The notes under the pieces were generated by a model, which saw nothing but the letters and a program-made list of their open reading frames with translations, made no database searches and was not told the DNA's origin. Of a stretch of DNA of 64,000 nt, positions 40,040 through 49,544 are shown in pieces. The position numbers were made by a program, and so were the translations under genes. The stretch's first letter is position 1. Every line of letters starts with the position of its first letter. This DNA is from Tritrichomonas musculus (lineage: Eukaryota; Parabasalia; Tritrichomonadida; Tritrichomonadidae), in assembly GCA_039105265.1 (NCBI GenBank), contig JAPFFF010000021.1, positions 372,001-436,000 of the forward strand, read 5' to 3'.

Positions 40040-41072
40040 TTATTTAAATAAATCCATAATATCTGGAAAAGAGTTGGTACATAAATATTCATAACTTTTT
40101 TCCAGTTTTTGGAGCATTTTACCGTCAAAATAATGGTGGTTTTTAAAAACAGTTGACATTCGAATAGTCATTTCAGCATCAATCAGGTCGTCTTTCATTT
40201 TATTGGATGAGGGATCAATCATAAATGATAAACCTCCAAACAGGCGTTCAACTGGGGACTCGCTACAAGGAATTGATAATATTCTACGCGCGACATCAGT
40301 TAAACAATTCCTTTTATAGAGCCAGTAATAAAATGGGTCAGCTATTATTTGGTCACCATGCAATAAATGTTCAACAAAACAATCATACATCTCAATTTGA
40401 ACTGGTATATCTGAAGAAAGGCAAAAATAAACTATACCAATCCATCCTGTAGATAAAAAAAATTGTTTATACCTATCAGAGCACTTTTTCATCCAAAAAT
40501 TTGAGCCTTCTCTTGTTAACAGAAAAGCTGATAATGGAACTACTAAATTGGCGTTTTTAGTATAAGTATCTATCAACTCTTCTGCTATATCGGATGCAAT
40601 TTGAGTACCTTGATTTTTAAGTAAATTAACAGTTTTAAATAATTCCATGAAAACAAATTCTATTTTCATTTGGTCGCTTTCCATATCAATTAGATAAGAA
40701 GTAAGAATGTTTGTGGCTTGATTCAATGAAACCCAGTCTATCGTCAATAAACCTTCATACAATTGAGCTTTATTTTTTCTTTTATTCAAAATTTTTTCTT
40801 TCATATAATTGTAGTTTGTGCATATAAAATTTGTGCATTGTGAAATTGATTGCCACTTTATATGTGAAAAAAATGGAGGTTTCAACCTTTTTAATAAACT
40901 TAAAGCTAATTGAATTTGCTTTGTTAAGAAAAAATACGTTTTTCCGTTTGAAAATAAATTTGAAAGAGCTAAAGCTGCTGAATGACAATTACAGTATTGG
41001 CGATATATTGAAAAATTTAAATTTTCAACTTTACAAGCTTTAATATTGGCTGAAAAATTATCACTACAAATT
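40040..41072 (-). pseudogene. hAT transposase, 3' part (split by insertion)
   Basis: The C-terminal 343 codons of the transposase up to the insertion point. It begins with 'ICSDNFSANIKACK', the second catalytic Asp motif of hAT transposases, and ends with a clear hAT dimerisation domain: 'DPFYYWLYKRNCLTDVARRILSIPCSESPVERLFGGLSFMI' and a Leu/Glu-rich last helix. An ATG-initiated frame that starts further upstream at 41149 lies inside the inserted element and is accidental. The two halves are in the same phase at the duplicated target site, so removing the insert and one TSD copy gives 1647 bp, an uninterrupted 548-residue protein. Confidence 0.88.
41063..41072. repeat. 10-bp target-site duplication, left copy
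   Basis: ACTACAAATT, identical to 42996-43005. It flanks the inserted non-autonomous element and belongs to the transposase coding sequence. Confidence 0.9.
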
Positions 41073-42995
41073 AGACTTGTTAAAAGTCCGGGACAAATGC
41101 ACTTTTCATGGACTTTTTGTGGACTCGGGACTTGGCGTGGACCTAACAAACCTTGTCAATTTATTTTTATTTTATATCTCAAAAAAGAACTCATTTTATG
41201 CATATATTTTATAGTTTATTTGTTTATTTATTTTTTTTGTTTATTTAAATAGAAAAGTAGTAACTAATATGAGTAAATTATATTTGAATGTTTTTAATCA
41301 TAAAAAAAATGTCATAAACAATTGAAAGAATTTTGGAAATCTTGGCAGATGGACCAAAATATTTCAAAGAAATTTTATAATTCTTTTATTTTGTGAAAAA
41401 ATAAAAAATGCTAAAATAATTGAAAGAATTTTATTAGTCCTGGCAGATGGACCAGTGCAGTCTGACCGATTCTATGAGATTATTCAAATTAATTGAGATA
41501 TTTTTTTGAAGTCAATAATTTATATATAACTCATAAAAAAAACAATATATAAACAATTAAACATTTGAATATAAATATTAACATTATTTTATAATATATA
41601 ATAATAATAAAAAGTGCTATTAAAGCAGTATATGAAAAATCAAATTTAAATCATTCTGAAAAAATTAATGGTAATTAAATAAATTAAATAGATAAATCAT
41701 TTGATGTTTATTAATAGCAAATCAGTTATTTGTTCAGCAAAAAATAATGTATTTTTTAAAAATGAAATATTCGTAAATAGAACTCAATTTCAACTCCAAA
41801 ATTTTAGATTGGAAAAAAAATAGTATTATATATTAACAATTATTTATCAAAAATATTATTTATCAGGTATTTGGCGAGAAAACGAACCTTGCCAAAAAAA
41901 TTCGAACGATAGATTCAATTCTTTCAAATTATTTGAAGGAAAAACTCACAATTTACTCGTTAGACGATTAGAATTTCAATAAATTATTTTCATGCTAATT
42001 ATTGAAAATTGAATATCATTGAAAGTATGTATTATTTATTATATATATTTCTTGATCAATTATATATATACATTTAATATAATTTTTAAATAAATTATAT
42101 ATAAAAAAATAAATAACAAATTAATAAATAAATCTAATGTAATCCTTTGTTATTATATTAAAATACATAAAAATAACATTATAAGGTCAATTTATAACCA
42201 TATCTCTCTTTTTATATTAATCTATTTTTATTTTGATAAAATTTGAATAAATATCTTATTAAAATAAAAATATAATTTTAATAATATATATATAATTACA
42301 TGAATCTGCATTTATATTCAAAATATTAATATTTTTATTGAATATTAGAATCTATAAAAAATAATTAATCGTTTTTTATCAGAAAAATTTATTTAATAAT
42401 TTCAATTAATTCAAAAAATTTGGGACCTATATCTCAATTTTCATTGAATTTTGAGAGATATTCTCAAATCATATTACAACTCTGGACCAGTGTATTTCAG
42501 AGAAATTTTTAAACATTTTATATTTTGTGAATAAAAAAAAATGCTAAAAAAATTGAAAGAATTTTTGAAGTCCTGACAGATGGACCAGATTATTTCTGAG
42601 AAATAATAATTCGATCATTTATTTTGTGAATAAAAAAAAATGCTAAAAATATTGAAAGAATTTTGGAAGTCCTGACAGATGGACCAGTGTATTTCAGAGA
42701 AATTATAAATAATTTTTATTTTGTGAATAAATAATAAAATGCTAAAAAAATTGAATGAATTTTGGAAGTCCTGACAGATGGACCAGTGTATTTCAGAGAA
42801 ATTATAAATTATTTTTATTTTGTGAATAAATAATGAAATGCTAAAAAAATTGAATGAATTTTGGAAGTCCTGACAGATGGACCTATGTATTTCAGAGAAA
42901 TTATAAATTATTTTTATTTTGTGAATAAATAAAAAATGCTAAAAAAAATTGAATGAATTTTGTAAGTCCACAGGTCCATGGACTTTAACAAGTCT
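41073..42995. mobile_element. Non-autonomous element inside the hAT transposase gene
   Basis: 1,923 bp with termini AGACTTGTTAAAAGTCC (left) and, in reverse complement, AGACTTGTTAAAGTCC (right), flanked by a perfect 10-bp TSD. It has no coding frame of note. Both subterminal zones carry roughly 100-bp tandem units with CAGATGGACC, two near the left end and at least four near the right, all in the same orientation. The right tip contains the palindrome GTCCATGGAC. A 9-11 bp TSD points to the Mutator superfamily, so a MULE-type transposase could move it, but its tips do not resemble those of the MULE at 32738. Confidence 0.85.
42482..42960. repeat. About 100-bp tandem repeats in the inserted element
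   Basis: CAGATGGACC recurs near 42576, 42675, 42774 and 42872, spaced about 99 bp apart. Each is followed by TTTCAGAGAAATTATAAAT and a TTTTATTTTGTGAATAAA stretch. Related units occur at 41346 and 41446. The array appears to be a subterminal feature of the element. Confidence 0.8.
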
Positions 42996-43005
42996 ACTAC
43001 AAATT
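42996..43005. repeat. 10-bp target-site duplication, right copy
   Basis: ACTACAAATT, matching 41063-41072; it sits in the same codon phase of the transposase as the left copy. Confidence 0.9.
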
Positions 43006-43619
43006 GAACAAACAATTATATTATTTTTATTCAAAAAGTTGATACACTCATTTAAAAGTTCTGAAATTTTTTTTGAATTTTCTGTTTTAACAATTTTGGT
43101 CTTATAATAAGCATACTCAAATCGTGTATATAAAATTATTGAAATAAAATGATGTCTCCAACGACTGGTACCATCTATCATAATTGAGACATAATTAGTT
43201 TTTAAATTTTTAATTTTAACAAGCAAAATTGAATTAGCATATTGAATTATAATTTTTCTTAATTCTATAGTTTCTGGAATTTTAAAATTTGGATCAAGTA
43301 AACAACAAAAAAATTTGAAAAAAGGGTGTTCAATTGAATTTAAAGATATCATTTTTATACAAATCCAATTTATCAAATATAAAAAAGCTAAAGTGATACT
43401 CCACGGCTCACGCATTTTACAAAAATGATTGCATGAAGTAAGCTTACTGTGAAAAATTGAGCCGCAAAAAGAGCATTTAGATATAAAATATATAGGCTGG
43501 TCTTTTTTGATTTGAATCTCTTTGTAAAACATTTTGACTCCGTATCTATTGCGATATGACTTCCATGGCGTGTTGAGACATGTTTGAAAAAATTGCTTTT
43601 CTCCTTGAGGATTTGACAT
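42996..43619 (-). pseudogene. hAT transposase, 5' part (split by insertion)
   Basis: The first 208 codons from the ATG at 43619. Residues 48-70 form a BED-type zinc finger ('KCSFCGSIFHSKLTSCNHFC'). 'YVSIMIDGTSRWRHHFISIILYT' is the first catalytic Asp motif of the RNase H-like fold in hAT transposases. The reading breaks off at 'IIVCSIC', exactly where the other half resumes with 'ICSDN'. The accidental continuation into the insert is not real coding. Together with the 3' part this was recently a full-length gene. Confidence 0.88.
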
Positions 43620-43756
43620 TTTGGCTATAAAGGAAAAAATTAAGAAATTGAATAGTTTATAAATAGTCTAATAATATTGAATAGTTTATTTTTTATATTT
43701 TTCTGTGTAAAAAACGGTTAAAAAAACTCTATTCGAACCTTAGCTTTTTTAATTTT

Positions 43757-43920
43757 TGGGCATTGCTCGAGCAATGCTCGAAAAAGTTCTAATAATAAGC
43801 ACGTATGGTAATAAAAGTGGAAAATTTGACATTTCTCGAGCATGCTCGAGCAAGAACTTTTTGCTCGGGCAATGCTCTTGCCCAAAAATCATTTTGGGCA
43901 AACCGCTCGGCTCGTGCTCG
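43757..43920. promoter_or_regulatory. Right hAT subterminal CTCGAGCA motif cluster
   Basis: TTGCTCGAGCAATGCTCGA, TTCTCGAGCATGCTCGAGCA, TTGCTCGGGCAATGCTC and CCGCTCGGCTCGTGCTCG crowd the last 180 bp of the element, mirroring the left end. Likely transposase-binding sites. Confidence 0.6.
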
Positions 43921-43933
43921 TAATGCATCCCTG

Positions 43934-43941
43934 TTTTGATT
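43934..43941. repeat. hAT target-site duplication, right copy
   Basis: TTTTGATT, identical to 32250-32257. Confidence 0.95.
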
Positions 43942-44269
43942 TTTGCTTTAATCAAATGTTTCAAATTTGTAAAATCTTTTCTTTTTTTTACCTCTAAAAA
44001 TATATTATTACGCTAATAATTGATGATAAGTAAATAAGATGGGGAAAATGGAAATTAGAATAATATCATAGAAATTGTTGTCAAAAAAAAGAATCAAAAT
44101 AAAGCAGAGAATAAATAAATTCCGATTTTATAATAAGTAAAATGTAGCAAGTAGAATCTTTGATGCTACTTTTAGCAATTTAATATTGATGATAGTAGCA
44201 AATACACATGAAAAAAGAGAGAAAAAAAGTGATAATAACAAGAACAAACTTATTAATATAACATTATTA
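43942..44269. other. Host intergenic region right of the hAT element
   Basis: About 330 bp of AT-rich sequence, the 3' flank of the ankyrin gene. It contains two related GTAGCAA segments near 44146 and 44194. No gene seen. Confidence 0.5.
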
Positions 44270-46891
44270 TCAAGAGCAAAATAAATGTGCTATATCATTA
44301 AAATGCTTTCCCTTTGCTATATCGATTGCTCTCAATCCATTTGATAATGTAGCATCAACATCGATTTTTGGAGAAGAAAGAAGAACATCCACCACATTAA
44401 AGAATCCTTTTGTTACAGCAATATGCAGTCCAGTAGCTCCTTTTTCATTCACAGCATTAAAATCAACGTCATCGCGAATTGATAATGCTGCAATAGATTC
44501 GCATCTATTATTCATGCATGCCAAATGTAAAGGAGTTAATTGACGAGATGTGCGTATATTTACATCAAGATCCTCGCGTGAGCAAAGCAAAAAAATAATC
44601 TCTTTATGTCCGTTATTTGAAGCAAAATGAATTGGTGCAATCTTATCCTTTAATGATTGAGCATTGACATTTGTATCCTTGCATTTTATTAATGCTTCCA
44701 CGCATTCAATTGAATTATTTTGGCATGCATAATGAAGAGGAGTTAAGCCGTTTTTATCTACAATGTTGGTATCAATTTTTCTAATTGCTATCAGATCATT
44801 TATATATTTGTAATGATTATCTTGAGCTGCACGATGAAGACAATTAATTGGTAAATTGTCACCTTCAAGTGTGTTCGTTTCAAGATCATCGCGCTTAATT
44901 AATTCTGAAAAAATTGAATATCGATTATATTTAACGCAAAGATATAAAGAAGATCTACTTTCTTCTGATTTAATATTCACATCAACTCTGCTGTCGTTGA
45001 TAAGGAGTTTAGCGATGACATTCATTCCGTATCGAATTGCCAAATTGAGCGGAGTGTTACTTTCTGAATCTTTTGCATTCACGTCTATATTTTCAATAGT
45101 TAATAAATAACGGACGATATGTACGTGACCGTTTACAACAGCAAAGTGAAGAGGTGTCATTTTGTCTTCTGTTGGGAAGTTAACATCAATGCCAATATCA
45201 TGATCTAAAAGAAGATGGCAAATTTCAAGATCACCATATTTACAAGCAAAATGAATTGGTGCAACTCCAGCATGAGTTGTCACATTAGCATTCAAGCTTT
45301 TGTGAGCAAGAAGATAACGAACAGCATCCAAATGGCCGTATCTCACAGCCATTCGAATGGGTGACCATCCACTAAATGATCTTGAATTAATATCAACAAA
45401 ATCATCGAGAATACTTATATTCTCGTTGATTGTTGGATTAAAACGAACTAAATCAAATGGCTCGTCATCATCAATGCTATTTTCCAAACTTAGCCCAGAC
45501 ATATTATTATTTTCATTATTGTCATCGTTATCAGTATTTTTTTGTGAGTAGAATGTGTTTCTAGGGTTGAGGTTTATTTTTGGTCTTTTGTTTGATTTGA
45601 ATTCGTCTTTGCGTTTTTTCGCTTGGAGAAGATTGAATCTGTAACGATTGTTTTGAAGGCACATTTTCATTCCTTCAAGGAAGCAAGATTGTGTAGCAGC
45701 ATGAAGAACGTTCATTCCATCGTTATCTAGCATTGTTAATGTAAGTTCAGGAAACATTTCTTCGTGAAGCCATTCAAGTATTTCAATTCTGTGGAAAAGT
45801 GCTGCTATGTGGAGAGTTCCTGCAAAATTGAGGCAATTTTGTTGGCAAATTCTGATTATTTCAATATTCCCACCAGCAACTGCAAACTGAGGAAGCGTCA
45901 TAGAATGGTAATCGCGTGCGTTCAAGTCAGCATTATGAATCAGTAAATATCGAAAAGTTTTAGTAGCTCCAAAAAATGCAGCAACTTGTATTAACGTTGG
46001 ATGGTTCTGTAAATAAGAAGATTGTGCATAAAGAGTTGGTACGATTCGTTTATCAATATCATACTCTGGTGATCTTAATAATTCTTTGAAAAACTCAACA
46101 TCATCTTTTCGTATACGAGATACTAAAGTATTTTTATGATGTAATTGATCACGTTTAGTTTTGAAGACTGTCCAATTGTTTTTAGATATATTTTCATAAT
46201 CGTTATAAAAGTGCCTGAAAACAGGAGGAAAGTTGCTTTTTTTCGATACTTGATCTAGAATTTCGCGAAGTTTGGTAAAAAGAAGTGGATCGGTTTCCTC
46301 TATTTCTGGTGCAAAGTAGCAAAATATCCAGCATAATGAACGAGCTGTCTTAATCGTTTCTTTGGAAAATATCTTGATTTGATGGATAATGTCAAGAATT
46401 GGAAAAACGCCACGTTTAAAGCAATTGAATAAAAAGCATAGATGCGATGATTCCTTTGGAAAAGGTTTTGTATAATAAAGGCCTCTAAATATTGTTGTTA
46501 TTAGAAATGATGGTAATAAAGGTAAATAATTGGGTTGCACTGATTTACTAGTTGGCTTCTTATTATCTTCACTTTCATATTCATTAATTTGTGTATCTAT
46601 ATTATCAGTGTCATTGTCTTTTTCTTGAACATTAGCATATTCCATTAGTTTCGAAATTAATATAGCTACTGTTTCTATTTGTTTAGGTCTATATTCCGCT
46701 ACTAAAACGCATGAATGCACAAATTGCATGAGCTTTTTTTGAGAAGCTATCCATTTGGAAGTAATAATCTCGTTTATTGTTTCTTTTATTGTTTCAGGAG
46801 TAATCTTAAATATAGTAGCTTGTAGATTAGAAATGGACTTAAACTCTTCAACTGTATCGATAAACGTCAATGGTGAAAGATCATCATTCAT
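44270..46891 (-). CDS. Ankyrin repeat protein
   Basis: 873 residues from the ATG at 46891. Residues 1-270 form a helical N-terminal region of the type that precedes ankyrin repeats in many trichomonad proteins. From about 285 on there are roughly twelve or more ankyrin repeats, e.g. 'GWSPIRMAVRYGHLDAVRYLLAHKSLNANV', 'DKMTPLHFAVVNGHVHIVRYLLTIENIDVNAKD', 'NGLTPLHYACQNNSIECVEALIKCKDTNVNA'. A disordered Asn/Asp-rich insert (about 430-470) splits the array. No membrane segment, SOCS box or kinase domain is seen. Ankyrin arrays bind proteins; the partner is unknown. An AAACTTTTT box lies 19 bp upstream of the ATG, in the arms of a perfect palindrome (TTGAATTAATTCAA). Confidence 0.92.
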   Translation of the reverse strand: MNDDLSPLTFIDTVEEFKSISNLQATIFKITPETIKETINEIITSKWIASQKKLMQFVHSCVLVAEYRPKQIETVAILISKLMEYANVQEKDNDTDNIDTQINEYESEDNKKPTSKSVQPNYLPLLPSFLITTIFRGLYYTKPFPKESSHLCFLFNCFKRGVFPILDIIHQIKIFSKETIKTARSLCWIFCYFAPEIEETDPLLFTKLREILDQVSKKSNFPPVFRHFYNDYENISKNNWTVFKTKRDQLHHKNTLVSRIRKDDVEFFKELLRSPEYDIDKRIVPTLYAQSSYLQNHPTLIQVAAFFGATKTFRYLLIHNADLNARDYHSMTLPQFAVAGGNIEIIRICQQNCLNFAGTLHIAALFHRIEILEWLHEEMFPELTLTMLDNDGMNVLHAATQSCFLEGMKMCLQNNRYRFNLLQAKKRKDEFKSNKRPKINLNPRNTFYSQKNTDNDDNNENNNMSGLSLENSIDDDEPFDLVRFNPTINENISILDDFVDINSRSFSGWSPIRMAVRYGHLDAVRYLLAHKSLNANVTTHAGVAPIHFACKYGDLEICHLLLDHDIGIDVNFPTEDKMTPLHFAVVNGHVHIVRYLLTIENIDVNAKDSESNTPLNLAIRYGMNVIAKLLINDSRVDVNIKSEESRSSLYLCVKYNRYSIFSELIKRDDLETNTLEGDNLPINCLHRAAQDNHYKYINDLIAIRKIDTNIVDKNGLTPLHYACQNNSIECVEALIKCKDTNVNAQSLKDKIAPIHFASNNGHKEIIFLLCSREDLDVNIRTSRQLTPLHLACMNNRCESIAALSIRDDVDFNAVNEKGATGLHIAVTKGFFNVVDVLLSSPKIDVDATLSNGLRAIDIAKGKHFNDIAHLFCS

Positions 46892-47843
46892 TTATTGAAT
46901 TAATTCAATAAAAAGTTTCAAATGAATGGTGATCAAAAATTTTATTTAATTTTATTTATATCTCACGAAGTATTATTAATATTAGGATAATATTTATGTT
47001 TGTTATTAATATTATATTTTATATATTTTTATAATAATAAATTATTACATAATTTCAATCTATCAAAGATAAAAACTATATTTTAAAATTTGAAAATGTT
47101 TGGTAGATCAATTTTTTAAGTAAAAAATAAATCGAATACTTTTTATCAATATTTTTAACTTTTCATATTAATAATGTATTATCATTAATATTATTTTTTT
47201 TAATTCAATGTAATTTATTCAAAAGCTATTTGTTTTAATTTATTTTTTTTAAAAATACTTATTACAATGAAAAATATTATTAATATTTTGATATATTTTA
47301 ATTTATATTAATTTAATATTTTTAATTATTTAATATAAATATCTATATTTGGATTTATTATGAAATATTTTTATTTTATTACTAAATTTAAGTATTAGAA
47401 AAAATGAATTTTTGAGAGTATAACGATTAATATATCAGAATTGTTTTATAGAAAAAAATCAATAAAAAGAACTGAAATATGAAATTTCAATATTCTTGTT
47501 TATCTTAAAATAAAAAATGGGAAAATGAGAGTAAACATATTATATATATTTTTTAATTAAAATTAAATTCAAAAATAATTAATTCTTCATTAAGTGCATA
47601 TTTTTTTTATACAGTTTATGAAATATCACTTCGTTATTGATGCAAATGAGGTGCTTCTTTTATGAAAGATATCTCTCACAATAATATTATGGATTTCAAA
47701 AATTCAAATAAAATAAGCCTACTTCCAATTACCGAAAAGAGTATATCAAATATAAATAAGTGCAATGAAAAAAGTTTCATTTATTGTTAAAGTTCACTGA
47801 AAATTTGAATGAGCTATCAAAATATTTAGTTCATCATATTAGA
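46892..47843. other. Divergent intergenic region, ankyrin and beta-helix genes
   Basis: About 950 bp, very AT-rich, upstream of both genes. Apart from the box near the ankyrin ATG nothing is recognised. The beta-helix frame extends to a TTG at 47784 without family support. Confidence 0.5.
46910..46918 (-). promoter_or_regulatory. AAACTTTTT box upstream of the ankyrin gene
   Basis: On the coding strand AAACTTTTT ends 19 bp before the ATG. The palindrome TTGAATTAATTCAA lies between it and the start codon. Same motif and orientation as at five other genes. Confidence 0.5.
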
Positions 47844-49232
47844 ATGAATATATCTTTTGCCTATTTAACTCTTTCTTCATTAACTAATTCCCCTATTTTA
47901 TCATACCCAATTTTATCCCATCATTCTGCAACAGTTTTTAATCATATTCATATTTCAAATTTATTTTCTACATTTTATTATCGTTCTTCACTAATTCAAT
48001 CAAGTGCTCAAAAAAAATCGTCGCATTTTTTTTTAAATAGTGTATTTGATCATCTTTTAAATCGTGCAATCGAAATTGAATCAAGCAACATTTTATCTTA
48101 CCAAGTTCCATTAGGCCGTTCAATTTTTTCGCTTGATTATACCCATGTAGATAATTGTATTTTCAAACATATCAGTAACCCTTCAAACTTTGGAGGAGCG
48201 CTTATGACTTTTTCGGGACTTGAAATTCAAAATTCATTATTTCTACAATGTTTTGCACTTGAAGGTGGTGCATTATCCTGTCATGAAGATTTTTCAATGT
48301 TACATGTCACATTTCAAAATTGTAATTCAAAATCACAAAGTGGAACATTTGACAGAAGAGCTGGAAGTGAAAAATATAAATGTGATATTGAATTATGTAC
48401 ATTTTATAGGTGTAGATCAGAATATTTTGGTGCGTTTTACAACTTAAATCAGCGTGGTTCGTTTGATATGAAATATAATAATATTTCGCAAATTACAGCT
48501 TCACAGTGTGTTGGCTGTTTTGAAGTATGTGGTTCATTATCAAATTTTAAATTTATGATTATTAGTGAATGTTCAGCTAATGTTCATAATGGATGCATAG
48601 TGATGAGAGGCCCAAAATCATTAAAATTTGATTATTGTCTTTTTTATGAGTGTTCTCATTCATCATTTGTTTCAGATGCCGGAGCTGTTCTCCTATGTTA
48701 TGACAACCCATCAGATTCTATTATTTCAAATTGTTTCTTTATATTTAATAAGCCATCTGATAGTTACACGCTAACTGTATCTAATGGATTTGGTAAGCTA
48801 AAAATTTTAAATACATTTTTCACTGGCAATAGAAATAAAGAGATTAATAATAATGGAAATATTCTAATTGACACTCCAACTGTTCAATTTGGATATAATT
48901 GTCGTAGTGATATCTTTGATGAAATTGACTTTGATAAAAATGAAAATGAAGAAAATATTAATAGATGGAAAATGGTTTTCAAAGAAAACCTCTCAGATAA
49001 TACATTTGGTTGTTTAACAATTAATTTTAAAGAGCATGAAGGTAATAATGGCGCTATAGATGATGTAAATGTTAGCGATTTTATTGATGATGATGATAAT
49101 CCACAAGATTTTTTCTTTATTCACTTCATTGCAATTTTGCTTGCTTTGGTTGGAGCATTTCTACTGCAATATCTTACTAATATTTTTGTTAGATTATATC
49201 AATCGCATAAGCATTCAAGAGAAAGTGAATGA
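47844..49232 (+). CDS. Beta-helix (Pmp-like) membrane protein
   Basis: 462 residues from the ATG at 47844, chosen because MNISFAYLTLSSLTNSPIL aligns with the N-terminus of the beta-helix gene at 21296 (MNLSILFLSLGS...SPIF); an upstream TTG start is rejected. Residues 60-350 are right-handed beta-helix coils with recurrent 'F..C......GGA' turns ('SNPSNFGGALMTFSGLEIQNSLFLQCFALEGGALSC', 'SGTFDRRAGSEKYKCDIELCTFYRCRSEYFGAFYN'). An acidic linker leads to one transmembrane helix near residues 425-445 ('FFFIHFIAILLALVGAFLLQYL') and a short basic tail. It is probably a cell-surface protein; unlike its relative it lacks the long Asn-rich tail. Ligand unknown. Confidence 0.85.
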   Translation: MNISFAYLTLSSLTNSPILSYPILSHHSATVFNHIHISNLFSTFYYRSSLIQSSAQKKSSHFFLNSVFDHLLNRAIEIESSNILSYQVPLGRSIFSLDYTHVDNCIFKHISNPSNFGGALMTFSGLEIQNSLFLQCFALEGGALSCHEDFSMLHVTFQNCNSKSQSGTFDRRAGSEKYKCDIELCTFYRCRSEYFGAFYNLNQRGSFDMKYNNISQITASQCVGCFEVCGSLSNFKFMIISECSANVHNGCIVMRGPKSLKFDYCLFYECSHSSFVSDAGAVLLCYDNPSDSIISNCFFIFNKPSDSYTLTVSNGFGKLKILNTFFTGNRNKEINNNGNILIDTPTVQFGYNCRSDIFDEIDFDKNENEENINRWKMVFKENLSDNTFGCLTINFKEHEGNNGAIDDVNVSDFIDDDDNPQDFFFIHFIAILLALVGAFLLQYLTNIFVRLYQSHKHSRESE

Positions 49233-49544
49233 ATGTATTAGATTTGATTTTGTAAATATATTATATTAATATTAATAATGTTTATTATTCATACTAATGT
49301 GAGTATAAAAACTTTAAATATTTGATGGTGATATTAAGTCTTGTTTATTTTTGATTCAGATCAATTGAAAAAAAATTAATAGAGTTTATGATAAATATAT
49401 TGATCAGTAATGCCCTTATGTTTCAAGTAGAATAATGATAAGTGATAGTATTATGAATGAGAAAAATCTTTTTTCCTCAAATTATTTGAATTTTTTGAGA
49501 TAGAAAATTGAAAATCAAAATTAACGATTTTTTTTTTATTATAA
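49233..49544. other. Intergenic, promoter of the intron-containing gene
   Basis: AT-rich 312-bp gap. TTAACGATT (49520-49528), an AACGAT-type motif, lies 17-25 bp upstream of the ATG at 49545. No gene seen. Confidence 0.5.

Larger units (their letters stand above)
32258..43933 (-). mobile_element. hAT DNA transposon carrying two nested insertions
   Basis: Termini are CAGGGATGCA (32258-32267) and TGCATCCCTG (43924-43933), flanked by a perfect 8-bp TSD. Both ends carry clusters of CTCGAGCA-type subterminal motifs, likely transposase-binding sites. The element is 11,676 bp, but 5,762 bp belong to a MULE and 1,923 bp to a second insertion, leaving about 4 kb of hAT proper (after removing the inner target duplications). 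Its single gene, a hAT transposase on the minus strand, is interrupted by the second insertion. The element therefore cannot make its own transposase here, although its ends look intact. Perfect TSDs suggest recent insertion. Confidence 0.93.

Noticed and set aside
41046-41252. Frames around the left end of the inserted element that seem to extend the hAT transposase
   Set aside because: The extension lies outside the TSD, inside the insert, and has no hAT similarity.
43749-43964. 71-codon minus-strand frame over the right hAT end
   Set aside because: It runs across the transposon tip and TSD into flanking DNA; it is a by-product of the CTCGAGCA repeats.
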